Shown here in pieces: positions 44,631-55,203 of a DNA stretch of 64,000 nucleotides; position 1 is the first letter of the stretch, and the number at the start of each line of letters is the position of its first letter. Source of the DNA: Bremia lactucae (lineage: Eukaryota; Oomycota; Peronosporomycetes; Peronosporales; Peronosporaceae); contig NC_090628.1 in the NCBI RefSeq assembly GCF_004359215.1, positions 537,315 to 601,314 of the forward strand. The letters run 5' to 3'. Under the pieces are notes generated by a model. The model was not told where the DNA came from, searched no databases, and saw only the letters and a program-made list of their open reading frames with translations. Made by a program: the position numbers and the translations under genes.

Positions 44631-45830
44631 TTACTGCCTACTTTCGTCACTACGTGCTTTTAAATTTACCGTAGACAGTAGGACTAGGTCATTAATTTTA
44701 AATGAAAGTATGTTTGCTCTTCCATTTTTGTCAGAGTTCCGTTTCAGTCGGTCCACCGCATCAGCGATTAAATCCGGTACGAAACGGAACACTGTTTCCC
44801 TAGCCAGCAGGAATTCACCTGCTGACTCGGTTTTATTTTTGTATTCAGTGCGAGCGTCTAGCACTGCGGAAATATTACTCTCTTTATTATTGAGAGTATA
44901 GTCATGCCCATTCAAATTGTTGTTTTTGATGCTGAGTGTTTCAGCATCGTTGTCTACTTCAATGTTATATAGCTTAACATTGGTAATCTTCGCATTGGCC
45001 TTAGGGCTAATGCGTGATGAACAAGAGCTAAAAGGATTTTTGCTCGAGCGAGTTTTTTCTCCCTTAAATAAGAATACTTCTCAAACAGGGTAGGTATATG
45101 TGGGTGGCGTAAGCCATTCACGAAAAACCGTGTATGCTTTGTAGAAGCATGCACTGAATTGTTGATGGCAAATTTTACCATCGGCAGGAACTCGCTTCAA
45201 CTCTTAAAAGTATCTGCGAAGTATCTCTTCGAGAATACGGTTTGCACGCTCCGTCTGACCATCTATTTCAGGCTGATCGAAGTTGACATTTTTAAATGTG
45301 TTCTACGTGATCTGAACACTGTTTGCCAAAATTCCACCGTGGATCTAGGGTCTCGATCTGAGACCAGTTCACGGGGTAACCTATGGAGTTAGAATATTGT
45401 GTCAATAGAGACAAGAGCACAGCCTTTGGCTAACCATCTTTTTAAAACGGTCAACAAAAACAAGAACACCATTTCTCTTCTGGGTGTCTTTGGGAATCCG
45501 AAGACGACATTCTAGATACGGACTGCCAACACTCTGCCGCAACAGGCAGAGGTTGTAACAGAGCACGAATGAAACGCTAGGCTTTACCCGTTGACAAACT
45601 TCGCAAGCACGTAATTACTTGCGGACGAACTCATACTGGCGTGACCAGTAGAAGTCGCGACTTATCGGGAGATAAGTCTTCTCACGTCCACGATGACCAC
45701 TTATTGGTTCACCGTGGCACTCATACATGATGCGTTATCCCTTATCATCATGGGTAGGGACGACGACACGAGGTGGCCGTCAGCAATGGCTGCATTATAC
45801 ATTAAACCACTGCATGTTGTATGTGAATCT
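44631..45830 (-). pseudogene. Gypsy D integrase
   Basis: The zinc-binding N-terminus reads CHGEPISGHRGREKTYLP (about 45716-45660). The core keeps KRNGVLVFVDRFKKMV, DGQTERANRILEE (about 45290) and FAINNSVHASTKHTRFFVNGLRHPH (45175-45090). The C-terminal frame 44915-44631 carries RANILSFKINDLVLLSTVNL. Frameshifts and stops break the core, including the region around the second catalytic Asp. Confidence 0.82.
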
Positions 45831-46029
45831 GTTGTGGATCGATAGAATTTTGACAATCCTTTTGAGGATTGTTAAGATAAATATCTCTACAATTCTAACT
45901 GAATGACAAATTAAGTAAAACTCTCTGGTAGCTTCGCCTGATCTGTAAATTGATGCTGCCTCAAGCTTTTCTAACCGTAGAAAAAGTCAGTCTGACGACA
46001 CATTAGGAAAGAAGATTTGCGGGTACAGT

Positions 46030-46632
46030 AAGTAGCATTTTGAATAACAGAGTTAAGACTCGAATGACGTGCTGCTTATCGAAGTGGTCAAGATCGAGCA
46101 GTTTGTCACGCATCTCAAAGAGCCCGACGCAAATTCCGGCTCGGGACATTAGTCAATGATCAGTATGTTGTTTTATTCGGCTAGTACGATATTCAGCTTG
46201 TACAAAGCTTCCACAAGCACCTTGTCGCTGTTTTGCTGCAATGCGAATCGCACTTTAACCAACAGATCCTAAAGTCTTGTGCATGGGAACGCACTGCATG
46301 GTGACCTTGTTCAGTGTGCCAAGACCGCACTTTACCAGTTTTAAAGAGCTTAATCTTTGCGGAGCACGAAGTGTGGTCTGACCTTTAGCAGGAGCCACAA
46401 TCTCCATTTCGACGATCTGGTCGTAAAACAAATGGGCGCAATTCCTGCGCCCGTGCCAGGCTAGACAGATATTAATCACCTGCACCTGCTGGTCACAGAC
46501 GATTAAAGCCACATTCTGCATGGTCATACCGTACGTGCGTAACTTCTCCAGTAGCTCCCCGGTCTCTACGTAACGGGAGCTTTTCCAAATCGACGTCGAG
46601 AACATATGTTGCAGTGCCCGCGTCACAAGCAC
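46030..46632 (-). pseudogene. Unrecognised decayed gene fragment
   Basis: The minus strand holds a 125-codon open piece (46632-46255) with LEKLRTYGMTMQNVALIVCD and HLFYDQIVEMEIV, then by frameshift LLVKVRFALQQNSDKVLVEALYKLNIVLAE at about 46260-46170 and MRDKLLDLDHFDKQHVIRVLTLLFKML at about 46110-46040. The helical leucine-rich pattern looks like a cellular helical-repeat protein rather than retroelement pol. I cannot name it. Confidence 0.4.
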
Positions 46633-48099
46633 CCGTGAGATTTTACATACCCGTAAAGAAACTTAGGCCGTTAGGCGATAGTCCCGCACCCATGCATGGT
46701 AGCTTCTCTTTTTGGCTTGGGAAGTCTTAGGCCCTTGCACTTTATCCACCATATCGGGCACGAAGAACCACAGTACGGATCAGTGATATTTTGGCTTCGA
46801 TACTTGCTCTCCATGGGAGGGAGCTGCATCTATGCCCACCCTGCTGGCTGCAGAAGAGCAGATTATAACGCAAATTTATGCACAACATGCGACTGCTAGT
46901 CCCGCATAGTACCCGTTATTTGTTCTTTGAAGTCGTGATTCTCAGCATCGCAATCTATTACGAACGAAGCCAGTTCGCTGGGTACTTGCTGAATACACCG
47001 GTACGTTTTTGCTCATTTCAAGCTAATGAGGAGATCATTCAGTTCCGAATGAATTTAAAGGTGCTGGATGAATTGCGCATTATGTAAAGTTCTAGCTCTT
47101 TTCAGCTCAACATCTGAACCGAGTAGACCAATTTATTGGCGCAACCCACGGCGGTATTCAATTATTGACATATATTGTACTAGAAATGTCTGCAAATGCT
47201 TCTACTTTTCTGGCATCACTGATTGCTTTAAAGGTTATTCCTTGCGTTGTTCAGTTTATCGCACAAACGTTGTTGCTACGGCATTGCTAGAGCCACACCG
47301 TTTGCCACAATTTACAGTACATGTACGACGCAAGTTTGTTTCGTGCAGGTCACGCAAGTAACTGGCTGTTTTTGGCGTACCTCGACTAATCTTCCAATAT
47401 AGCCCGAATTGCAATAGGACCCTTTCCCATTACAAAACTTCAAAAAAGTTTGCCATCTTTTCCTGAGTTAACAAAAACACGATTTGTTTAGTAACCTTTA
47501 CGGAGCACAGTGTACATGGATTACACGTATATTTCGGTGCAAACAATACGAGGGATTATAGAACTTTCAATTTCAAAAGCAGAAACAAAAATTTTGAGTT
47601 CTGTCTGATCGTGACAAGGCAGCAAAAGGAGCCTGGACACAACGCTTACAAGCATTCATTTTTGTTCGGTTGTGACTACCCAAAGACCCGCGATCAGGGA
47701 CAACAATACGGTTTGTTGCAAATCGCATTATCATATACATACCAGAACCAAAGCCCTTTTTCGAGTCTGTAAGTCGAAAGTCTTATTGAAACCTGTTCAT
47801 TGTCTCGGTGTATCTTATATTCAACAATCCAACTATGCAGAACCCACCCAGATTGTGTAGCCCCAATTCTCACTCAATAGTCGCTTTTGTCACGACCAAT
47901 CGATTGTTAGCGCCTAAGAAACCACTCCACTCTACAGAAAGACTAGCTGCAAAAACAAAGCGCTATCCATGCCACTGAGTACAGTACGAAGCGTCTTGTT
48001 TATTGGCTGTGTCTGTCCGCCATGAAGTCAGTCGTACTAGAAAATTATTGTAAATCTTTGATTATCAGTCTTGACGGTATTCGTCTCACCTTTCGTTGA
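46633..48099. other. Intergenic region upstream of the FYVE-GAF gene
   Basis: Small unlinked reading frames (46696-46899, 46878-47087, 47068-47361, 47672-47860) show no domain or signal peptide. They may be further decayed fragments of the element or gene to the left. The promoter of the gene starting at 48100 should lie at its right end. Confidence 0.4.
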
Positions 48100-50415
48100 A
48101 TGCCTAATATATATATTTTGAACGAAAGGATACCGTCGATCCTCCAAGCCACTAACGAATACATTTCCAAATTTCCTCGGTCGTGCACTAGTGATACTCA
48201 AAGCACTATGCAGACCATGCGCTTTCACCTAAACAAACGCGTTGGACGCTCAACCCCTTTTAACGCGACTACGGCGTCCGATCCGAGTTTATGGAACGAT
48301 GGAGAACCCCCTGCACCCCCGCTCTCGCTTTCAATTGCTCTACGCGACTTGATGGCCGATGCGGAAGCCCAACATGACGGCGTCGACTTTGCCAACTTTA
48401 TTAATTTCGCCGAATTGCCGCAATTGCCATTTTTTCGACCAAACCACATGAATTGGAAACGCGTTGAAAGATCGTCAGCGTTTACATTGCTAAAACGAAA
48501 AGACGAAGTGCTCGCTCAAGCACGACTTGATGCCACGATTGAAGAAGTGGCAAGCGTCTTGGGAGCAACCACGGATCAGCTACACGCTGCGACGATGGAA
48601 GGGCTTTATGACAATTCGTTCATTGCTGGTTCCGTCGCGTACGTTGAACGTCCCCACGAGTACGAAAACGATCGCGCGCTTCAACATGTGGCCGTCAAGA
48701 CGTCTAACTTTGTGCATTCCAACATTCTTGGAAAGAATGAGCAATGGTGCTTTGGAGAAGTGCTTCGTAGTAAACCCGAAGGGGACAGCTTTACCATTAC
48801 ACAGATCTCTCTTGATGCCCACCAGTCGCAATCGCTCCCAGCTCGTCTAGCGTTAAAAGACAGCAAACGTCGCGTCGCACAGCTTCGAAACGTCAGCACC
48901 GCGTATTTAGTCGAGCGAACGGCTGGGAGCCGAAAGCTGCGTATCACGTTTCATGCGTTGCACAAACCGGACGATTCTTTAAACATTGACGATGACAATG
49001 CCCCCATCATGGCTCGCAGAGCCGTTCGAACTCGACTCGTACGTCTTGCTCGTGGCACTTCGGAACTCTCCCCTGTGGTTCGTCGTCGTCGCTTTGGCGT
49101 GCAAGTCTTTGCCGACCACTCAGCTTTTCATGTTCGGAATCCACGATGTATCTGTTGTACGCGAAAATTCCAGCATATTATCAACCTCATTCCACGATCG
49201 CGGTGCTACTTGTGTGGATACTATGTCTGTACGTCCTGTACGTCGACAGAAAAGATGGAGACGTATACGGGTCAAGTCGCTTCGATCTTGGTCTGCGTTC
49301 GCTGTGTGAAGAGTGTCATTGCTTGCAATTATGACCACATGCTTTCCGTGAGACCAGGACCCGAGCGTGTGCTTCCAGACGAACTGTCGTCCCCTCACTC
49401 TGTGAGCACAGCCGATACGTCGAGTACTGCAGCGTCGGATTTTTCAGGATATTCGGAATCGCCCTCGAGCGAGAAATTGGGGGATTTATTGACTCAAGTC
49501 GTCAGTGACGACTCGGACCAAGTTACCCAGGGACAGCGTCGTGCTGCGTTTATGGTGTTGGAACAACTCTTGCTGATTGATCAAGAAGAGGCCCAGTCTC
49601 AAGCTGATAAGAACGCACAACTCCTTCATTCGACGAATGACCAATATCAATCAACTGAAGCGGCCAAACGGGCATTGAATGTCAACAATTGTCCGAAAGA
49701 TCTAGATGCTTGTCAATTTGCTAGTGCGAATGCACGACCGTATCCGATGATGGCCGCTGTCGTTCCAAACGAAAACGAACCGGCACAAGAAGGATCGGTT
49801 GTATATCCGATTCCAGCGAACGAAAATGAACGACTCGCTGCGATTGAACACTTTCATCTTCATGACATTGCCAATGTGCCAGAGCTCAATGTCATTTGTT
49901 CGCTCGCCGCAGCAGAAATGGGCTGTCCGCATAGTGTCGTAACGTTGGTGGAACAAGAAGTTGTGACGCTTTTAGCGACGAATGCGCCACACTATTGGGA
50001 CATTGGAAGTGGGAATCCACGGGAACAAACGTTTTGTCAGCATTTCGTTATGGACGACAAACCGTTGCTTGTTCGCCACGCGGAAGCAGATATGCGCTTT
50101 TACCATATTGCACCCGTGACAATGCGTAGCCTACGCTTTTACTCTGGTTTTCCATTGTCCGTACCGTGTGTATCGAAGAAGTCTGGAAAAGCTGAAAAAG
50201 TCGTGGTAGGTGCACTTTGTTGCCTCGATGAGAAGCCTCACGAAATGACGCGGGCACAATACTGGCGACTGATGAAGCTTGCAGATGCCGCATCCAGTAT
50301 CTTAGAAAAGACGGCAAGAGAGTATATGGCGGATCCTGAGAATCATTTTCTTCGGCAAAGAATGGCTGAGATTCAATCTTACAAAGGCGCAAGACCGCCG
50401 ACAGTGACTTGCTAA
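48100..50415 (+). CDS. FYVE-related zinc-finger and GAF-domain protein
   Basis: An intronless 771-residue protein (in-frame ATGs at codons 37 and 40 are alternative starts). The N-terminal 120-330 region resembles the START-like part of oomycete FYVE proteins. Residues 345-405 are a double zinc finger with Cys pairs 350/353, 369/372, 377/380 and 399/402; as in the START-FYVE gene, the (R/K)(R/K)HHCR lipid-binding motif is missing (RSRCYLCG instead). Residues about 575-755 form a GAF domain (ELNVICSLAAAEMGCPHSVVTLV, EQTFCQHFVMDDKPLLV, VVVGALCCLDEKPHEM). GAF domains bind small molecules or mediate dimerisation; the ligand here is unknown. A partial paralogue lies 2 kb downstream. Confidence 0.87.
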   Translation: MPNIYILNERIPSILQATNEYISKFPRSCTSDTQSTMQTMRFHLNKRVGRSTPFNATTASDPSLWNDGEPPAPPLSLSIALRDLMADAEAQHDGVDFANFINFAELPQLPFFRPNHMNWKRVERSSAFTLLKRKDEVLAQARLDATIEEVASVLGATTDQLHAATMEGLYDNSFIAGSVAYVERPHEYENDRALQHVAVKTSNFVHSNILGKNEQWCFGEVLRSKPEGDSFTITQISLDAHQSQSLPARLALKDSKRRVAQLRNVSTAYLVERTAGSRKLRITFHALHKPDDSLNIDDDNAPIMARRAVRTRLVRLARGTSELSPVVRRRRFGVQVFADHSAFHVRNPRCICCTRKFQHIINLIPRSRCYLCGYYVCTSCTSTEKMETYTGQVASILVCVRCVKSVIACNYDHMLSVRPGPERVLPDELSSPHSVSTADTSSTAASDFSGYSESPSSEKLGDLLTQVVSDDSDQVTQGQRRAAFMVLEQLLLIDQEEAQSQADKNAQLLHSTNDQYQSTEAAKRALNVNNCPKDLDACQFASANARPYPMMAAVVPNENEPAQEGSVVYPIPANENERLAAIEHFHLHDIANVPELNVICSLAAAEMGCPHSVVTLVEQEVVTLLATNAPHYWDIGSGNPREQTFCQHFVMDDKPLLVRHAEADMRFYHIAPVTMRSLRFYSGFPLSVPCVSKKSGKAEKVVVGALCCLDEKPHEMTRAQYWRLMKLADAASSILEKTAREYMADPENHFLRQRMAEIQSYKGARPPTVTC

Positions 50416-50963
50416 GTGACACATTTCAAGTCATAAACTGCGAGACGAATACGGGCGTACTGCAGCCTACGGATTGCGTTACTGGTGGGGAAGCAACTAC
50501 CATGCAAACGTATTAACAAATGACTCGAGTAAGTTCCGTGTGTTTTTCATTAATGTCCCAAGGATTGCCAATAAATATACAACATTGCGTTATTAAAAAA
50601 GCTTGTAGCCTGAAGCTTATAATTGGTCCAACGTATTTTAAGCCAAACGAAATACTGAGTGAAAGTTGCAACAAATTATATGCCGATCAAGAGGCTGTCG
50701 TAGTCGAATGCCTTGCTGCTCTTGAAGAGTGCACTAATATACTGCGATGTCAATCTTGCCTTAGCTCATTAAAACATCATTTGATATGGTTATGCAGTAT
50801 TTTGTTATTGAACAAGTAAAAAGCTGTCCTGAAGCTCCTGCGTGTCTACGTTTATCTTCAAGAGAAAAAACATTCCTTTTAACTTACTTCATGAGCACGC
50901 AATTCAAGAGTTTACGCGAGAATAATTTTTAGCTGCAAATACAACGTTAAACAAATCTTACGG

Positions 50964-51196
50964 ACTTTCGATAGGCCGAGTGGTTAAGCACTGGAACTGG
51001 GACCGGGAAGTACGTGGGTACGATAGCACATCGCCGGAGATAGACTAATAAGCAGACGAGCAACCATCCAAAGGATGGCCGCCCTGCCAACCGGAACCAA
51101 AGGTGCGTGATAGTTGGGCGCCTGTAGCCGTCATTTCCCATAGTGGATAGAGGGGTACGGGGTTCCAATAAGGAAACTGGGTCATAATTGAGTCTC
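50964..51196 (+). mobile_element. tRNA-derived SINE, copy 2
   Basis: The same family as 585-848: ggccgagtggttaagcactggaactggg, gcagacgagcaaccatcca and ggttccaa blocks in the same order. It has lost about 20 bp across the box B region, so its internal promoter is damaged. A 7-of-8 direct repeat tcttac(g/a)g at 50956-50963 and 51197-51204 may be the target duplication. Confidence 0.78.
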
Positions 51197-51204
51197 TCTT
51201 ACAG

Positions 51205-52508
51205 CTCGTCGGAAACTTGACAAAGTCGCTGTCTTCCACATAGCGATACAGGTCTAGAAAGCTTAAAATCAAGCCGATGTCAACTGTTTTCCTTACATCG
51301 TCGTTAATGATAAAAAATAGCGTTTGTATTTAGCGGTTTCGTATCCCCACAGATCGTAGCATCGCCTTACCGCCCATTCGATGCTATTTTCATAAACAAA
51401 AGGTCGAACGATATGCTATTCCTTTCAAAAGGCACTTTTTTAATTTTCGAGTCTGCAATGTGATTGGTACAAGAAATCATAGCTACTGTAATCGTTGAGG
51501 GCAGTCAACACGTTGGATGGGGCATCGCGTTCTCAGAAATAGCTGACTGGATAGACTTGCACATTCATCAGTTTCTGCATGTCAGGTTCAAGATGGGTTA
51601 TTAACTGACCCAAACCTCGACAACCTGTAAAGGTCCACAATGTCCAAGTCATCGCTTATTTTTTATTAAATCTGAAACTTTAGTTAACAATTATGGTCAA
51701 AGCCTTTCGTGCCCGGTTGTGGCATATCTCTCTCATGTTGAGATCATTGCGATCTTCTCCGACAATACATTGTTCACATGAGAAAAAGTTTGAGACAATC
51801 TAGCGTCACAATGTATGGCATTTAATGCCATGTGCATTGGATTGATCTTTAAAGCGCACAGCAGACGTCATAAAATGTGTAAATGATTTCAAGAGTACGC
51901 CACGTCAATTTCTGATATTATTATTACTTTCGTGGTCGTCTATACAGCGTAATAAGTCTCAGACCTCCCTCAGCTGCTACATGTACAGCCAAGCCATGGT
52001 ACAAAAAGGCGTACATTGTACAAATCATGCTTAACGCTGCCTCGTCTAGGTATCCTCTTTTTTCTGCATCGAATTAGCTTAGCTCTGAATATAGGTAGCA
52101 ATGCCTATGTTGCCGCGTATCAGATAGACAGCGCGTCGAACTTCCTCTTTGACAAATGCAGATGCCATCGATATCCAGACCAACCTGACCTTTTGCCAAA
52201 TAATCTGCTTGCTTGCTCAGCCATTTATAAACTCAACCTTACAAAATTTATCGCGCCGAGCAAGATTATAGTTGGGTGATGAAAATTACAGCTTTAGCGT
52301 CTCTTAAAAATGATAGCACTAAGCGTCTGTAGGACTTCCATGCCCTTCGGGTTCTCGCCAGAGGATTACACGCTTATTTCTGGACACGAAGATTCTTCAT
52401 TTCGGTGGATTTTGCCCTCAGATCAGTCACCTAAGTTCTGATAAAAACACTTGCTACGCCTGCAGTTCTTTTTCAACATCATTAACAAACTCTCTAACAA
52501 ACACGAAG
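51205..52508. other. Intergenic region between FYVE-GAF and its paralogue
   Basis: AT-rich spacer. I found no remnant of the START or FYVE domains that the downstream paralogue lacks. The 87-codon frame at 52016-52279 is not recognisable as a gene. Confidence 0.45.
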
Positions 52509-53426
52509 ATGGCAATTGAAAGCGACAATCAGGACAAAAATGTAGCAGCCCATGATCGCATGCTTCCAGTGACGCCGGTAGCAGTACCTGACGTCTCGGA
52601 ATCTGAAGATTCGCCATCTAGCAAAATGCTCGGTGAATTCCTTACTCATGACGGATCCGATTTAGCCACTCAGAACCAACGTCGCGCGGCAAATCAAGTC
52701 CTCGAACACCTTCTCGTCGTTGATCAAGATCAGACTCAGGACAAAAAACTCGGGCCCATTGAAGCTGCCAAACGAGCTTTTGATGTATCAAAATGCCCAA
52801 CGCATGTCGAGGCTTGTGAATTCGCAGGCACTGATTATCACTCAAGCGAGACTGAAAAGGAACCATCTACGTTTCCTATTCCGGCTAATGAGGAAGCCCG
52901 CGTCGCTGCAATTGAGCACTTGTCCCTTCACGACGTTGTCAATGTTCCGGAACTGAACGTCATTTGCTCGCTTGCTGCAGCAGAAGTTAATTGTCCTCAT
53001 GGCATCGTCACGCTTGTCGAGCGCGATATTGTGACGATTGCAGCGGCCAATGATTCCAAATTTTGGACTATTGGCAGTGGCAATCCACGAGCGCAAACGT
53101 TTTGCCAGCATTTTGTCATGGATGACAAGCCATTGCTCGTCCATCATGCTGAAGCGGACAAACGATTCGGCCACATTGCCCCCGTGAAGATGCTAAGTCT
53201 GCAGTTCTACACGGGCTTTCCCATCACTGTCTCCTGCACGTCAAAACCTACTGGACAGTCTGAGAAGGTAATCGTTGGTGCACTTTGCTGTCTTGATGTC
53301 AATCCTCACGACATGACGCGATCGCAGTACTGGCGATTGAAAAGGCTTGCCGATGCAGCATCAAGTATTCTAGAAAAGTCTGCGAATGAGTACATCGCCA
53401 ACAATGGAGCCACGTCAACGACTTAA
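52509..53426 (+). CDS. GAF-domain protein, partial paralogue of the upstream FYVE-GAF protein
   Basis: An intronless 305-residue protein that aligns along nearly its whole length to residues about 450-765 of the neighbour: ESEDSPSSKMLGEFLT versus YSESPSSEKLGDLLT, then a GAF domain with NVPELNVICSLAAAE, AQTFCQHFVMDDKPLLV and VIVGALCCLDVNPHDMTRSQYWRL. It lacks the START-like region and the zinc finger. The frame is intact and conserved, so it is probably expressed as a soluble GAF protein. The ATG at 52509 begins a short, non-homologous leader of about 30 residues, so a new start was acquired after a partial duplication. Confidence 0.85.
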   Translation: MAIESDNQDKNVAAHDRMLPVTPVAVPDVSESEDSPSSKMLGEFLTHDGSDLATQNQRRAANQVLEHLLVVDQDQTQDKKLGPIEAAKRAFDVSKCPTHVEACEFAGTDYHSSETEKEPSTFPIPANEEARVAAIEHLSLHDVVNVPELNVICSLAAAEVNCPHGIVTLVERDIVTIAAANDSKFWTIGSGNPRAQTFCQHFVMDDKPLLVHHAEADKRFGHIAPVKMLSLQFYTGFPITVSCTSKPTGQSEKVIVGALCCLDVNPHDMTRSQYWRLKRLADAASSILEKSANEYIANNGATSTT

Positions 53427-53720
53427 GAACGTGAAATGGTCGCCTACGTCGTTTTTAAAGCTCTAAAAGGGTAGTTACAATCAAGTGTACCAATTGACAG
53501 ACCGCTAGGTTCCTTCATCAAATGACTTAAAAATCAAAGGTTGTCTTAACATTGAAAAGCAAACTCGCAGTTGTTTAATTTTTTTAGCATTATTTGGCAA
53601 CTTCATTTTTAATTTTGCGGACTGGCGAAACTAAAGTTGTTTTTATAAAATCTATCGACGTACATTTCGATATTTAATGAATTTCTGATCCAGGTCGTAA
53701 TTGACAGACTTGATTTAGCC

Positions 53721-54976
53721 ATGTCCTCGCCGCAAGTGTCCACCAAGCGCACGATCTTTGTGTCTTCGCGCAAGAGCCAGCTGGCGATGGCACAGACTAA
53801 CACGGTTATCGCCATGCTACAAGATCGCTTTCCAGACTTGCACTTTGTCGTGGGGCAAGAGGACACAATCGGTGACCAAGTGCTGGACCGCCACTTGAGT
53901 GACCTGGGCACATCAACAGCCTCAGGATTATTCACGAAAAGCCTTGAAGAGGCGCTATTGGCGAAAAGCGCTAGCTTTGCCGTACATTCGCTTAAAGACA
54001 TGCCCACGACACTGCCAGAAGGGCTTGTGCTCGCTGCAATTACTAAGCGCGAGAGTCCCGAAGACGCTGCAATTATTCATCCCAAACACAAGGCAAAGGG
54101 TGTGAAATCGCTCAAGGAATTGCCTAAAGGAAGCATCATAGGAACTAGCTCATTGCGACGTGAGGCCCTGCTACGAAGCCAATTTCCTACTTTTCAAATT
54201 AAGACACTTCGTGGAAATATCCAGACTCGATTAGCCAAGTTAGATGAACATGACGAGTACGATGCAATAATTGTTGCAGCTTGCGGGTTCCGACGTGGCA
54301 ATTTAGGACATCGGATTGACGAGATTTTACCGACCGACACGTTTGGGTATGGCGTGGGCCAAGGCAGCATTGGTGTCGAGTGTCGTGGCGATGATGCGGA
54401 GGTAAAGGACGGAGCGATTCTCGATAGAAAGTGTATCGCCTGAACACTAATCTTGGTCGTTTGTAGACGATTGAAATGCTTACGACGATATCCGATACAA
54501 AGTCGGCTCAATTGTGCAAAGCCGAGCGAAGTTTGCTATATCATCTTGAAGGTGGATGCCAGGTCGGATTATAGAGCTACGAATTGTGTCAATAATGGCA
54601 TTCTTAATGTTCCTGCGATATTGTTACGTTCAGATTGCAATGGGTGTGAGTGCAACAATACAAGATGACACGCTTACGCTCAACGCGACAGTATTGTCCC
54701 GCGACGGCACGGAAAGCGTTTCACGTGCGTTGTATATGATAGATTCATGTATAATTTCTTACGAAGATTGCAATAATTGTAGAGGCGATTTCTGGTCCAC
54801 GTGCCCAGTGCGACGAGCTCGGCAAGATACTTGCCGAGCGTTTCTGGGAGAATGAACTTGCACGAAAACTGTTAGGAAAAACTACCTTAAAGCGTGCGTT
54901 GACGTACGGCAACGCCGAAGCTCCCGGCGACGCCGCTGCTGCTGCCGAAGCTGCCACAAAGAAGGTCAAACAATAA
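53721..54976 (+). CDS. HMBS: Porphobilinogen deaminase (hydroxymethylbilane synthase), four exons
   Basis: Exons 53721-54401, 54467-54562, 54634-54724 and 54783-54976 join in phase across introns of 65, 71 and 58 bp (all GT-AG) to give 353 residues, the usual size. Signatures: SSRKSQLAMAQT, SFAVHSLKDMPT, GTSSLRREALL, RGNIQTRL, YGVGQGSIGVE, and HLEGGCQ with the dipyrromethane-anchoring Cys258 in exon 2. The enzyme condenses four porphobilinogens to hydroxymethylbilane in haem synthesis. The C-terminus ends in an Ala-rich, Lys-ended tail beyond the usual domain 3. The first exon read unspliced stops at 54443, so the introns are required. It lies 227 bp upstream of UTP21. Confidence 0.92.
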
Positions 54977-55203
54977 CTGTGTTTTTTACTTTCAATAGTA
55001 TTGCATTATTTCAATTGACGTTTTAAGTACGAAATACCATCACGCTTTGGTTCCAGTCGTTTTAAGCTCATCAATCAATTCCTCTCCGCTAGCTTCATCC
55101 TTCTCTATCGTGGCAATAAAAGTAGCCTTGAATAAAGTGCTACGTCTGTGAACTACACAGCAAATTGCACGCTTTAAGGCACGTTACCAGTCTACGTACA
55201 GAC

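Larger units (their letters stand above)
42811..45830 (-). mobile_element. Ty3/gypsy D, 3' half, with antisense ORF
   Basis: On the minus strand the order is integrase (about 45830-44631), a 95-bp gap, a region holding an oppositely oriented reading frame (44535-43347), a G-rich polypurine tract (complement of 43300-43312) and the 3' LTR (43300-42811). Reverse transcriptase and everything upstream is missing or unrecognisable beyond 45830. Confidence 0.8.

Noticed and set aside
50520..50819. A 99-codon ORF after the FYVE-GAF gene
   Set aside because: No signal peptide, domain or family resemblance; likely chance in the 3' region.
53721..54443. A truncated 240-residue HMBS
   Set aside because: The stop lies in an intron; three GT-AG introns give a full-length 353-residue enzyme.
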